Assembly: GCF_022559625.1 (NCBI RefSeq)
Contig: NZ_CP042288.1
Coordinates: 1,932,155-1,996,154 of the forward strand
Source: Aquisalinus flavus
GTDB taxonomy: Bacteria > Pseudomonadota > Alphaproteobacteria > Caulobacterales > Parvularculaceae
Direction of reading: 5' to 3'
Length of the DNA: 64,000 bases
The notes under the pieces were generated by a model. That model had not been told where the DNA came from, did not search any database, and saw only the letters and a program-made list of their open reading frames with translations. Shown one piece after another: positions 1-7,709 of this stretch. Positions within the stretch are counted from its first letter, which is position 1. Each line of letters begins with the position of its first letter. The translations under genes and the position numbers were made by a program.

Positions 1-1
1 G

Positions 2-1609
2 TTGAACCTCGCCTTCTGGCTGGAGGCGCGGCTGACCAAGGACGAGATCCTGTCACTTTACCTGAACCGCACTTATCTCGGCGCCGGCACATTCGGCATC
101 GAGGCGGCATCGCAACTGTATTTTTCCAAATCGGCGCGCGAGCTGACCCTGTCGGAAGCGGCGCTGCTGGCCGGCTTGCCCAAGGCGCCGTCGGCGCTGG
201 CCCCAACCACTAATTTCGGCGGCGCGACGACCCGTTCGGCAGAAGTGATCGACAATCTGGTCGAGACGAAAAAGATCACCAAGGAAGAAGCCGAGATCGC
301 CAAGGCGACACCGCCAGAGCTGATCGTCATCGATAACAACCCCGATGTCGGCTATTTCTTCGACTATGTCATGGCACAGTCGGAGGCCTTGCTCGGCGGC
401 ACGGTCGACACCGACATCGTCGTAACCACAACCATCGACCTCGCCATGCAGCGCCAGGGCCAGCGCGTGATCAGCGCCGCCATGACCGACGATATCAGGG
501 CGCTGGGCGCCGAACAGGCTGCGCTCATCGCCTATGACACCGACGGCGCGATCCGTACCATGATCGGCGGGCTGTCCTATGAGGAAAGCCAGTTCAACCG
601 GGCAACACAGGCATTGCGCCAGCCAGGCTCGACCTTCAAACCCTTCGTATACCTCGCCGCCCTGCAAAGCGGCATGAGTGCGCGCACCGTCTTCGTCGAC
701 GAGCCTGTGACCGTCGATGGCTGGTCGCCGCAGAACTATTCCGGCGATTATGCCGGAGCGATGCCGATGACGACGGCGCTCGCCCGCTCCATCAACACGG
801 TGGCAGTGCAGGCGAGCGAGGCGATCGGGCGCGAGCGCGTTGTCGAGACCGCCCGCGCGATGGGCATTCATCACACGCTTCAGCCGCTGCCCTCGATCGC
901 GCTCGGTGCGGCAAACGTCACCCTTGATGAACTCACAGCCGCCTATATCCCCTTCGCGCGGGGCGGATTGACGGCGAGCCCCTATGCGATCACCCGCATC
1001 GAGAACCGCCGCGGCGAAGTATTGTATGAGCGCCAGCCGGCCCAGCAGCGCCAGGTGTTCGACGCCGAGCGCGCCGAGCAGATGAACTATTTGCTGCACC
1101 AGGTGATGGTCAACGGCACCGGGTCGCGCGCCAATCTCGGCTCGCGCCAGTCCGCCGGCAAGACCGGCACCACCAATGACTGGCGCGATGCCTGGTTCGT
1201 CGGCTATACCGGCCAGCTCGTCACCGGCGTCTGGGTCGGCAATGATGACAATGACCCGATGCAGAAAGTGACCGGCGGCGGCATTCCGGCGACGATCTGG
1301 AAGAATTTCATGATCGCCGCCCATGAAGGCAAGCCGCGCCTTGCCCTGCCCGGCGCCGACCGGTTGCGCCATGACAGCAATGACCTGCGCCTTGCCCAGT
1401 TCTACGGCACTCTGCAGGCGGACATGGCCGCACTCGCCTATGGCGGCCAGCAGAGCTTTGCCGATAACAGATATCCTGACGATGGCGGCTCGCAGCAGGT
1501 CGTCGGGCGCGCCTATAATGATCCGGAACCCATCCGCTCGCGCGACGATGACCGTCAGGACGAGCAGCCCCGCAAGCGGCGCGGCTGGTGGATCTTCGGC
1601 CGCAACTAG
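2..1609 (+). CDS. Class A penicillin-binding protein (PBP1A family), 5'-truncated by window edge
   Basis: Bifunctional murein synthase: a glycosyltransferase domain polymerises lipid II and a transpeptidase domain cross-links the stems in the periplasm. Only the end of the glycosyltransferase domain is present (EARLTKDEILSLYLNR, about residues 8-23). The transpeptidase domain is complete, with the serine motif STFK near residue 210, SIN near 264 and KTGTT near 385. The reading frame is open at the left edge, so the N-terminal membrane anchor and glycosyltransferase catalytic residues lie outside the window. The C-terminus is a polar, Arg/Asp-rich tail (about residues 500-535). The TAG stop is followed at once by a 9-bp perfect hairpin. 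Which of the several alphaproteobacterial class A PBPs this is cannot be decided from the visible part. Confidence 0.93.
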   Translation: MNLAFWLEARLTKDEILSLYLNRTYLGAGTFGIEAASQLYFSKSARELTLSEAALLAGLPKAPSALAPTTNFGGATTRSAEVIDNLVETKKITKEEAEIAKATPPELIVIDNNPDVGYFFDYVMAQSEALLGGTVDTDIVVTTTIDLAMQRQGQRVISAAMTDDIRALGAEQAALIAYDTDGAIRTMIGGLSYEESQFNRATQALRQPGSTFKPFVYLAALQSGMSARTVFVDEPVTVDGWSPQNYSGDYAGAMPMTTALARSINTVAVQASEAIGRERVVETARAMGIHHTLQPLPSIALGAANVTLDELTAAYIPFARGGLTASPYAITRIENRRGEVLYERQPAQQRQVFDAERAEQMNYLLHQVMVNGTGSRANLGSRQSAGKTGTTNDWRDAWFVGYTGQLVTGVWVGNDDNDPMQKVTGGGIPATIWKNFMIAAHEGKPRLALPGADRLRHDSNDLRLAQFYGTLQADMAALAYGGQQSFADNRYPDDGGSQQVVGRAYNDPEPIRSRDDDRQDEQPRKRRGWWIFGRN

Positions 1610-1616
1610 ATCAAAC

Positions 1617-1647
1617 TGCGTTCAAATGAGATCATGTGAACGCAGAA
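1617..1647. repeat. Perfect 9-bp stem palindrome after the PBP stop codon
   Basis: CTGCGTTCA and TGAACGCAG form a perfect stem with a 12-nt loop. The hairpin is set inside an outer GATCA...TGATC pair (about 1609-1658). It starts just after the TAG stop and lacks a T-tract, so it is an atypical intrinsic terminator. It resembles the intergenic palindromes that follow CTAG stops in many alphaproteobacteria. Confidence 0.6.
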
Positions 1648-1817
1648 CAAGTGATCGCCTCCGGGGGCCTCGGGGCAGCGTATCTGCGTCGATCTGCGTG
1701 GCTTTGGCCCATCGATCTTATCCTATGTTAAGACTGCATTTCGCGGCAATTTTACCCGTGTGTTAGCGCTTTCTTTAAGGGTGTCCGGTTAGCGTGCAGG
1801 CCTGAGAGAAAACGCCC

Positions 1818-2894
1818 ATGCCCGCACGGAAGACCCCGCTCGAACAGCTTATCGACTTCCCCCGGGACGGGGAAAGTGCAGAGCGGCGTGAGCTGATGCG
1901 CCTGTGCACGGATCGTCTTCTCGCCGCCCCGGACCGTTACGGCATCCGCGAGATGGAATTCTTCGACCTGCTCTATTCCAACACCGCGCGGCAGATGGAC
2001 AGCCATACCCGCAAGCTGATGATCGCGACGCTGGCCAAAGCCGGGCTGTCGAAGGAAATGATCCACGCGCTGATCGTCGCACCGCCCTCCATGCTCGGGC
2101 AGATCCTGCGCCGGTCGGCGACCCAGACATTGCCCGATCTCGTCGACATGGTCCGTGACAAGACGCGGTCCCATTTCGGGCCCGATGCGCTGGCGCCCGC
2201 GGGAAAGATTCATTTACCCGAGCATCGCTTCACCCTGCCAAAAGCATTGCTGGATGAAATGTTCCGTTTCATCCGGCTGTCGATCACCCGCGAGGCCGTC
2301 GCCAGGGGCCAGGGCAAGCTGGCACCGCTGATCGCCCATTCGGTCAAGCTCAACGGCCAGCGCCTGATCGGGGAAAGTTCGACAGAAGCGCGCGACGCCA
2401 TCCTTGAAGCGCGCACCGCCGTGCAGAGACGGATCCGCGAGCGCAAGATGAACGAGGCCTTTCTCGAGGAACTGCTCGCAACCGGCCACAGTTTGCAGTT
2501 CACCCTTGGCCTGACTCACATGCTGGATGTCGACACGACGACGATCCTGCGTATCCTCAACGACGCGACATGGGAATCACTGGCAATCGCCTGCCGCGCC
2601 TCGCGCATCTCGCGCAGCGCTTTTTCGAAGATCGTCAATTCGATGCACAAGCGCGAGGACGACAAGCACAGTGCGCTGAGGATCATGGGGCTGTACGAGA
2701 AGATACCGCGCGAATCGGCCGACAGGGTCATGCGCTTCTGGCAGGTGCGGGTCTCGGCACTGAAGGAAGTGTCGTATGATGACGACTTTACCCTCAGCTA
2801 TCCGCCTGCCAATAACAACGACGCCGCGCCGACGCCGGCACCGGCACCGGCACCGGCGACCAATAACACGGGCAAGTCTTTCGGTCGCCGCTAG
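1818..2894 (+). CDS. DUF2336 domain-containing protein
   Basis: A 358-residue, probably cytoplasmic, alpha-helical protein of the alphaproteobacterial DUF2336 family, whose molecular role is unknown. Family hallmarks seen here are a helical N-terminal half rich in repeated Leu/Ala helices, a central region around ITREAVARGQGKL, an HTH-like segment ACRASRISRSAFSKI (about 257-271), and the late motif RVMRFWQVR (about 304-312). The C-terminus is low complexity (PTPAPAPAPAPA, about 332-343) encoded by CCGGCA repeats. It shares the FW/YW-containing C-terminal signature with the second DUF2336 gene at 16.2-17.4 kb. Its stop codon is the first TAG of the dispersed 105-bp repeat that follows. It stands alone, with no obvious operon partner. 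Confidence 0.85.
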   Translation: MPARKTPLEQLIDFPRDGESAERRELMRLCTDRLLAAPDRYGIREMEFFDLLYSNTARQMDSHTRKLMIATLAKAGLSKEMIHALIVAPPSMLGQILRRSATQTLPDLVDMVRDKTRSHFGPDALAPAGKIHLPEHRFTLPKALLDEMFRFIRLSITREAVARGQGKLAPLIAHSVKLNGQRLIGESSTEARDAILEARTAVQRRIRERKMNEAFLEELLATGHSLQFTLGLTHMLDVDTTTILRILNDATWESLAIACRASRISRSAFSKIVNSMHKREDDKHSALRIMGLYEKIPRESADRVMRFWQVRVSALKEVSYDDDFTLSYPPANNNDAAPTPAPAPAPATNNTGKSFGRR

Positions 2895-2996
2895 ATCGTT
2901 TCAGCATTCTGTGGAAACGCTGAAACGACCCAGACTCCTTGTTTTCCGCGTTTCCTGACGGTGAACCGGTTTCCACTTCACCGGGAAACGCTATCG
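2892..2996 (+). repeat. Dispersed 105-bp double-palindrome repeat, copy 1
   Basis: Begins with TAGATCGTTTCAGCATTCTG and ends with CACCGGGAAACGCTATCG. It contains two hairpins: GTTTCAGC with GCTGAAAC, and CGTTTCC...GGTGAA with TTCACC..GGGAAACG. Near-identical copies lie at 21715-21819 (same strand) and 42042-42144 (opposite strand). The first three bases of this copy are the stop codon of the preceding DUF2336 gene. Confidence 0.92.
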
Positions 2997-3012
2997 CCGC
3001 CATCAGACTCTC

Positions 3013-3357
3013 TTACATCTCACCGTCATCAAGCAGCTTCTCCTGCAGGAAGGGCCGGCCTTCGCGGTCCTCGACCTCGACGATCCACAGGTCGGGATCG
3101 AAGCTGACCTCGCGCTCCAGAAGCCTGTCGGCTTCCTGTTCGCTCGCCCCGCCCCGTGTCAGGTCACGCCAGGCGCGCTCGCCATTGATATCGCGGGTTT
3201 CCATCCATACCCGCATCGGCTCGCCGCGCTGATAGACGCGCACCGCGACCATGCCGGCATCGCCATCGCCCCGGCGCAGTACCGTGGCGAAGGCCCCGCC
3301 CTGCTGGCAGCGGCGGCGCCAGGCATCGACAAAAATGGCGGTCTTTATACGGATCAT
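3013..3357 (-). CDS. DUF1491 family protein
   Basis: A 114-residue small cytoplasmic protein matching the DUF1491 family, which is common in Alphaproteobacteria and has no known function. Recognisable features are the N-terminal IKTAIFVDAWRRRCQQGGAF, the RRGDGDAG turn and the conserved FDPDLWIVEVEDREGRPF block near residues 86-103. Length is normal for the family. There is no signal peptide or membrane segment. It lies downstream of the histidine kinase gene on the same strand with a 39-bp gap, so the two may be co-transcribed. The ribosome-binding site is weak. The start was chosen because the family alignment begins within the first five residues. Confidence 0.85.
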   Translation of the reverse strand: MIRIKTAIFVDAWRRRCQQGGAFATVLRRGDGDAGMVAVRVYQRGEPMRVWMETRDINGERAWRDLTRGGASEQEADRLLEREVSFDPDLWIVEVEDREGRPFLQEKLLDDGEM

Positions 3358-3396
3358 GGAGAACGTATAGGAAGCCGGCAGCGATTAGGCAATGCC

Positions 3397-4626
3397 TCAG
3401 GCGACGCCGCGCTCCCGATCGGGGGCCTCGCTGACAATGGCGCGGCCAAGCCGGTCGAGCACCGAGGCTGTGTCGCTGTCATCATCTTCCTCTGTCTGTT
3501 CGCCAGCGGCAACGAGCGGCAGGCACAGGACAGCACGCGTCCCCTCGCCCTCGCGGCTGGCAAGGCGCAGCTCGCCCTCATGCAGACGCGCCAGGGCATC
3601 GCACAGCGCAAGGCCGAGACCGGTGCCCTTGGCGCCGCGCACGCCATCGCGCTGGGCCTTGGTGAAGCGCTTGCCGATATTGGAGAGCTGGTCGGTATTC
3701 ATGCCGATGCCGGTATCGATGACGGAAATCCACATGCTCTCGCGATCATGACGCAGGCGCACCTCGATGCCGCCATCGCGGGTGAACTTGACGGCATTGG
3801 AGATCAGATTCAGCACGATCTGGCGCAGCACTTTCTGGTCGACCAGCACGTCGTCCGGCAGGGCATCGAGATCGGCGGTCAGTGTGAGCCCCGCCTCCTC
3901 GGCACCGAGGCGCGTCATTTCCACGCAATCGCTGACCAGCCCGGCGATGTCGGTCGGCTGCGGCTCCAGCTGATAGCGCTCGGCCTCCAGCTTCGACAGG
4001 TCGAGCAGGTCGGAGACGAGCGACAGGAGATGCTGGCCGCTCTTGTGAATGAGCCCCGCATATTCCTCGTATTTCTGGTGGCCAAGCGGGCCGAATGTCT
4101 CGTGCTTCATCATTTCGGCGAAGCCGATGACGGCGTTCAGGGGCGTGCGGATTTCGTGGCTGAGATCGGCAAGATAGGTGGTGTGGGCCGTCGCCTGTTC
4201 CTCGGCCTGTTCAAGCGCCGCGGCATCGGCCACCGCCATGGCATGGCGCTCGCCGATATCGCGGATGATGGAGCGCACCCGGCCCTTGCCGTCGGCGGAG
4301 ACGGCCATCTCGGCCCAGCCGATCGAGCCGTCAGCCTTCAGGATGCGGAATTCCGCCCGGGCCTTGCCGCCGCGATAGCAGGCCTTCGCCAGCGCATTGA
4401 ACGCAGCCCCGCGATCATCCGGCGCGATAATCGCGCTCAATGGCTTGCCGGACAGCGCATCGGGCGCATGGCCGGTGACCAGACGCGCGGAATCAGAAAT
4501 CCGGCTGAACCGGCCATCGGGATGATGCAGCGCGATCATGTCGTCGCTGTCGCCAGTCCACAGACTGTCGGCTTGGCAAGACCCGGTCAGGATTGAACGC
4601 AGCGTATTGATCATCGGGTTAACCAT
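3397..4626 (-). CDS. PAS-domain sensor histidine kinase
   Basis: A soluble two-component sensor kinase of 409 residues. A PAS domain (about 25-130) ends in the PAC-like segment VRSIIRDIGERHA. Then come a dimerisation/phosphoacceptor domain with LSHEIRTPLNAVIGF (phosphorylated His157) and a HATPase domain with N-box LNLISNAVKFT, G1 box DTGIGM and G2 box GTGLGLAL. No transmembrane helix is visible, so the input is probably cytoplasmic. The H-box is of the DivJ/PleC-like type common in alphaproteobacterial cell-cycle kinases, but no specific orthology is claimed. No response regulator gene is adjacent. The tail (about 370-409) is acidic and probably disordered. A second ATG 12 bp downstream is an alternative start. 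A TTAACCAT sequence covers the proposed start codon. Confidence 0.92.
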   Translation of the reverse strand: MVNPMINTLRSILTGSCQADSLWTGDSDDMIALHHPDGRFSRISDSARLVTGHAPDALSGKPLSAIIAPDDRGAAFNALAKACYRGGKARAEFRILKADGSIGWAEMAVSADGKGRVRSIIRDIGERHAMAVADAAALEQAEEQATAHTTYLADLSHEIRTPLNAVIGFAEMMKHETFGPLGHQKYEEYAGLIHKSGQHLLSLVSDLLDLSKLEAERYQLEPQPTDIAGLVSDCVEMTRLGAEEAGLTLTADLDALPDDVLVDQKVLRQIVLNLISNAVKFTRDGGIEVRLRHDRESMWISVIDTGIGMNTDQLSNIGKRFTKAQRDGVRGAKGTGLGLALCDALARLHEGELRLASREGEGTRAVLCLPLVAAGEQTEEDDDSDTASVLDRLGRAIVSEAPDRERGVA

Positions 4627-4851
4627 TGAACGCCGAATCTTAACGCTTCCTAAACATCGCCCCGATTTGCCAGAATCCGCTCCAATAGTGGTATCTGGCG
4701 AATTTTACGGGATTGGATAAGCAATTCTCAGCGGGTTAAATGTTAAATTTTTGGACAGGCGGCATTTCGGCGATTCTTTTTTGCTGAAATATGTTACCCA
4801 TAGTCCCGTGGGGTTGAACGGGAAGTTTTGTAGAGTTCAAGGAGCAGGTTA

Positions 4852-5871
4852 ATGGTATCCCGGGCAGGATTTCTGAAGTCAGTATTTGCAGTGACGACCC
4901 CCCAAAAACCGTGCCCGCAGAAGCAGTTTATCATGACCGTGATGGTGACGATGGCCTGTTCCATCGGTGCGGCCTACGCCCAGCCGGTCTCCGCAGCGAC
5001 GCTCTCCACCCCGCTTGAAAAAAGTGCCATCAAATATGTCGAGTTCCGCGGCGATCTGGGGCTGATCGAAGGCTCCACGATCGACAGCGAGTCTGCCATG
5101 CGCGACGCCCATATGCGCCTCGCCTCCCATGACCCCGATGCGCTGTCTTCCGGCTGGGTTGCCTATGCGGCTCTCGTTGCGGCCGATACCCCGGAATTCG
5201 CGAAGGCCATCCAGGAAAGCGTTGCCACGCCTGAAGCCAAGACTGCCTTCCTCGCCCGCATGCGCATGGAGCCGCGCTCGATCCGCGAATTGCCGGGCGC
5301 AGACAAGGCGATCGAGGCGGTCATGATGATGGCGGCCCGGGACGCCACAAAGATCAATTCCCTCGGCCAGAGCTTCATCGACCGCGCCTATTCCATGCAG
5401 AATGCTGCCTGGGCCAAGAAGAAACTCAGCGAAGGCATGAGCCGCGTCTACGAGGCCCGCGATTATGCAGCGACCCGCGAGCGTGCCGGTACGCCGGTGC
5501 TGCCGGCCTATGTTTCGGCCGGCGTGCAGCTTCCCGCCCTCGCCCAGACGACGGATCGGGAATGGCAGGCGACCTGGTCCAACGAAGAGGCCGTGCCGCA
5601 GATCAACCCGCGCGCAACGCCGATCATCGACCGCGTCCTCGTGCTGGCGGTTCGATATTCCGTTGGCGAGGTCACGGATCCTGTCGTCGATGGCTATGCC
5701 AAGTCCGACCAGTCGCGCCGGTGCCTGAACATGGCGATGCTGAATTTCGACCAGTGCATCGCCGCGACCCGAACCGCCTATGAAGAAGCTTTCTGCATCG
5801 GCGAACATGGCCTCAACGATGTCTCCGGCTGCCTTGGCTGGGTCGCCGGCGCGGGCGAAGCCGACGATTAG
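4852..5871 (+). CDS. Secreted/periplasmic protein of unknown function
   Basis: A 339-residue protein I do not recognise. The N-terminus has a long n-region followed by the hydrophobic stretch MTVMVTMACSIGAAYA and an AQP cleavage-like site near residue 44, so export is likely. The start is supported by AAGGAG 8 bp upstream. The mature part is helical and Ala-rich. Its last 70 residues hold four cysteines (RRCLNM, FDQCIA, EAFCIG, SGCLGW), which would suit two disulfide bonds in the periplasm. The gene is monocistronic: a 225-bp AT-richer upstream region separates it from the divergent kinase, and a strong terminator follows. Its function is unknown. Confidence 0.75.
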   Translation: MVSRAGFLKSVFAVTTPQKPCPQKQFIMTVMVTMACSIGAAYAQPVSAATLSTPLEKSAIKYVEFRGDLGLIEGSTIDSESAMRDAHMRLASHDPDALSSGWVAYAALVAADTPEFAKAIQESVATPEAKTAFLARMRMEPRSIRELPGADKAIEAVMMMAARDATKINSLGQSFIDRAYSMQNAAWAKKKLSEGMSRVYEARDYAATRERAGTPVLPAYVSAGVQLPALAQTTDREWQATWSNEEAVPQINPRATPIIDRVLVLAVRYSVGEVTDPVVDGYAKSDQSRRCLNMAMLNFDQCIAATRTAYEEAFCIGEHGLNDVSGCLGWVAGAGEADD

Positions 5872-5913
5872 GACCTGCGTGGCGGGTTCACGCCGCCCGC
5901 CCGGTCCTGTATC

Positions 5914-5943
5914 AAGGCCGCCATGCTGGCGGCCTTTTTGTTT
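5914..5943 (+). terminator. Rho-independent terminator
   Basis: A perfect stem AGGCCGCCA/TGGCGGCCT with a 3-nt loop is followed by TTTTTGTTT. It lies 43 bp after the stop of the secreted protein gene and just before sufE. Confidence 0.9.
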
Positions 5944-5965
5944 AGCGGCCCCTATATTGAGACAG

Positions 5966-6376
5966 ATGACCGATTTTCAGACCATAGCCGACGATATCGC
6001 TTTTCTCGACGATTGGGAGGAGCGCTACAAATACATCATCGACCTCGGGCGCACGCTCGAGCCGTTGAGCGAGGCCGAGCACAGCGATGCCAACAAGGTG
6101 CGCGGCTGCGCAAGCCAGGTCTGGCTGGTGTTTGACGAGACCGAGCCGGACCGGATCACCTTTCGCGGCGACAGCGATGCCCATATCGTGAAGGGGCTTA
6201 TCGCCCTGTTGCATGGGTTGTATAATGGCAAGAGCGCAAGCGACGTGCTGGCCATCGACGCGCCGGCGGCGCTTGGCACAATCGATCTGCAGGATCACAT
6301 CACGCCGCAGCGCTCCAACGGGCTCACGGCGATGATCGCGCGGATCAGGGCCGCAGCCGCGCGGCAGGACGGATAG
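5966..6376 (+). CDS. sufE: SufE family cysteine desulfuration protein
   Basis: Sulfur acceptor that stimulates SufS cysteine desulfurase and passes persulfide sulfur to the SufBCD Fe-S scaffold in the cytoplasm. The 136-residue length is normal. The catalytic loop is NKVRGCASQVW with acceptor Cys48, and the downstream GLIALLHGLYNGKS segment is typical. The start at 5966 fits family length; the frame is open further upstream, but that would overlap the preceding secreted protein gene and its terminator. No suf operon genes are near. A GNAT gene follows after 28 bp, so the two may be co-transcribed. Confidence 0.93.
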   Translation: MTDFQTIADDIAFLDDWEERYKYIIDLGRTLEPLSEAEHSDANKVRGCASQVWLVFDETEPDRITFRGDSDAHIVKGLIALLHGLYNGKSASDVLAIDAPAALGTIDLQDHITPQRSNGLTAMIARIRAAAARQDG

Positions 6377-6404
6377 AGAAACTGGAGTAAAGGGGGATAG
6401 CAGC

Positions 6405-6893
6405 ATGCCTTTGCGACCCGCGCGGATGGAAGACCAGGCCGCGATCATCACCCTGCTGGCGCAGTCATTCGAAACGACGGCCGAGGCCTCTCTCGTCGAG
6501 GCAATCAATCGCGGCGGTTATGACCCCGTCTCCATCGTCCATGAAAGCGATGGCGCGGTCGACGGCTATTGCCTGATGTCGCAGATGCGCTCTCCCGCCG
6601 ATTGTCTCGGCCTCGGCCCCATTGCCGTGGCGGAAAGTCAGCGCAAGGGCGGGCTCGGTGCCCAGATGGTGCGCGAGGCGATCAATCGCGCCGTTTCCAA
6701 TGGCTGGCGCGCGATCTTCGTGCTTGGCGATCCGGCCTATTATGGCCGTTTCGGGTTTTCCGTCGCCAGGGCCGCGCGGTTCGAGACGCCCTATCCGAAG
6801 GATTATTTCCAGATCCTCGAGCTCGAAGACGGCGCCGCCGACACGCTGGCGACGAAAGTGCTCTATGCCGAAGCGTTCGACGCGCTGACCTGA
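6405..6893 (+). CDS. GNAT family N-acetyltransferase (YhbS-like)
   Basis: A 162-residue acetyl-CoA-dependent acyltransferase of the COG3153/YhbS type. It has an N-terminal LRPARMEDQAAI beta-alpha start, the acetyl-CoA loop region (AVAESQRKGGLGAQMV, about 75-90) in place of the usual Q/RxxGxG/A, and the subgroup-specific LGDPAYYGRFGF motif (about 106-117). The substrate is unknown. A strong AAGGGGGA ribosome-binding site precedes the ATG. It follows sufE on the same strand and converges with the DnaA-domain gene. No signal peptide or membrane helix is visible. Confidence 0.9.
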   Translation: MPLRPARMEDQAAIITLLAQSFETTAEASLVEAINRGGYDPVSIVHESDGAVDGYCLMSQMRSPADCLGLGPIAVAESQRKGGLGAQMVREAINRAVSNGWRAIFVLGDPAYYGRFGFSVARAARFETPYPKDYFQILELEDGAADTLATKVLYAEAFDALT

Positions 6894-6912
6894 TCGACAT
6901 GTCCGTACTGGA

Positions 6913-7542
6913 TTATCCTTCGTCCGCTGGCTGACGGGTTTCGAGCGGCTGGGCCTCCATCGGCTGTTCCCCTACGGGCTGAAAGGTATAGAACCGGCCC
7001 TTTGCCGTGCGGATGATCAGCGGCTTCTCGATGGTAATCTCGTGGTCGCGATTACCTGCCGCGCGCGCTGCCTCGAGCGTCAGCAGGCGCTGCATCTTCA
7101 ACTCGCCGACACGCTTCATCATCAGCGCTTCGAGCCGCATCAGGCCGTTATCGAAATAGTCCTCGTCGCGCTTGTCCTCGATGCGGGCGCAGGCATGGGC
7201 GACAGTGGTCCGGTCGCGCCCGAAATGCGGACCCGTCTCGCTGAGCGGCACTTGCCCGATCACATGGGTCAGATACATGGCGACCTGACGCCCTTCGGCA
7301 ATCCAGGCGCGGCAGCGATTCCTGGCCAGCATCTGGTCGAGGGTCATGTCATAGGCGCGAGCGGCAATTTCCTGTGCCGCCGCAGCACAGGCCGCGTTCC
7401 AGCCCTCCTCGTTCAGCAAGACACGACCGGACGTCTCGCCGTGCCGCGCAGTCACAATGCCTGCGGCGGCCCTGCAAGCGCTATCCTTCACAGGCGCCAG
7501 GCCACGCAGCCCGACAGCCCCCTCTGTCCTGTCCCCAACCAT
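6913..7542 (-). CDS. DnaA domain IV-like helix-turn-helix protein
   Basis: A 209-residue protein. Its central part resembles the C-terminal DNA-binding domain of the initiator DnaA: TLDQMLARNRC..., then QVAMYLTHVIG and GRDRTTVAHACARIE (about residues 89-145), the last matching the DnaA signature helix-turn-helix. The AAA+ ATPase domain is absent, so this is not the replication initiator. It is more likely a transcription factor or DnaA-box-binding modulator. The start is set at 7542 because GAGGAGA lies 7-8 bp upstream; the frame is open 39 codons further but without support. It converges with the GNAT gene. The Mrp operon ends 167 bp upstream on the same strand. Stand-alone DnaA domain IV proteins are known in alphaproteobacteria, but roles are poorly defined. 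Confidence 0.8.
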   Translation of the reverse strand: MVGDRTEGAVGLRGLAPVKDSACRAAAGIVTARHGETSGRVLLNEEGWNAACAAAAQEIAARAYDMTLDQMLARNRCRAWIAEGRQVAMYLTHVIGQVPLSETGPHFGRDRTTVAHACARIEDKRDEDYFDNGLMRLEALMMKRVGELKMQRLLTLEAARAAGNRDHEITIEKPLIIRTAKGRFYTFQPVGEQPMEAQPLETRQPADEG

Positions 7543-7709
7543 CCACTGTCTCCTCAACCGGTCTCGCCTGCCCCGACGGGGACACGAGCGAAAGATCACG
7601 ATGTAGAAACAGCCAGCAATAAGAACATACCATGAACACGCGCGAGACGCAAGCGCCACCGCACCTGCGGTTGTGTCACGTCATGGATTGTCGGGAGACA
7701 GGCCGCTGA

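Noticed and set aside
53-1372. Long minus-strand ORF antisense to the PBP gene
   Set aside because: Shadow frame of a GC-rich gene; no ribosome-binding site and no protein-family resemblance.
2820-2862. CCGGCA-type short repeats as a CRISPR or satellite
   Set aside because: They simply encode the Pro-Ala low-complexity tail of the DUF2336 protein.
4619-4626. CtrA-like half site TTAACCAT over the kinase start codon
   Set aside because: Only a half site without a second TTAA at 7-bp spacing; too short to call.
5780-5965. Upstream extension of the sufE frame
   Set aside because: It would overlap the secreted protein gene and run through a strong terminator; family length fits the start at 5966.
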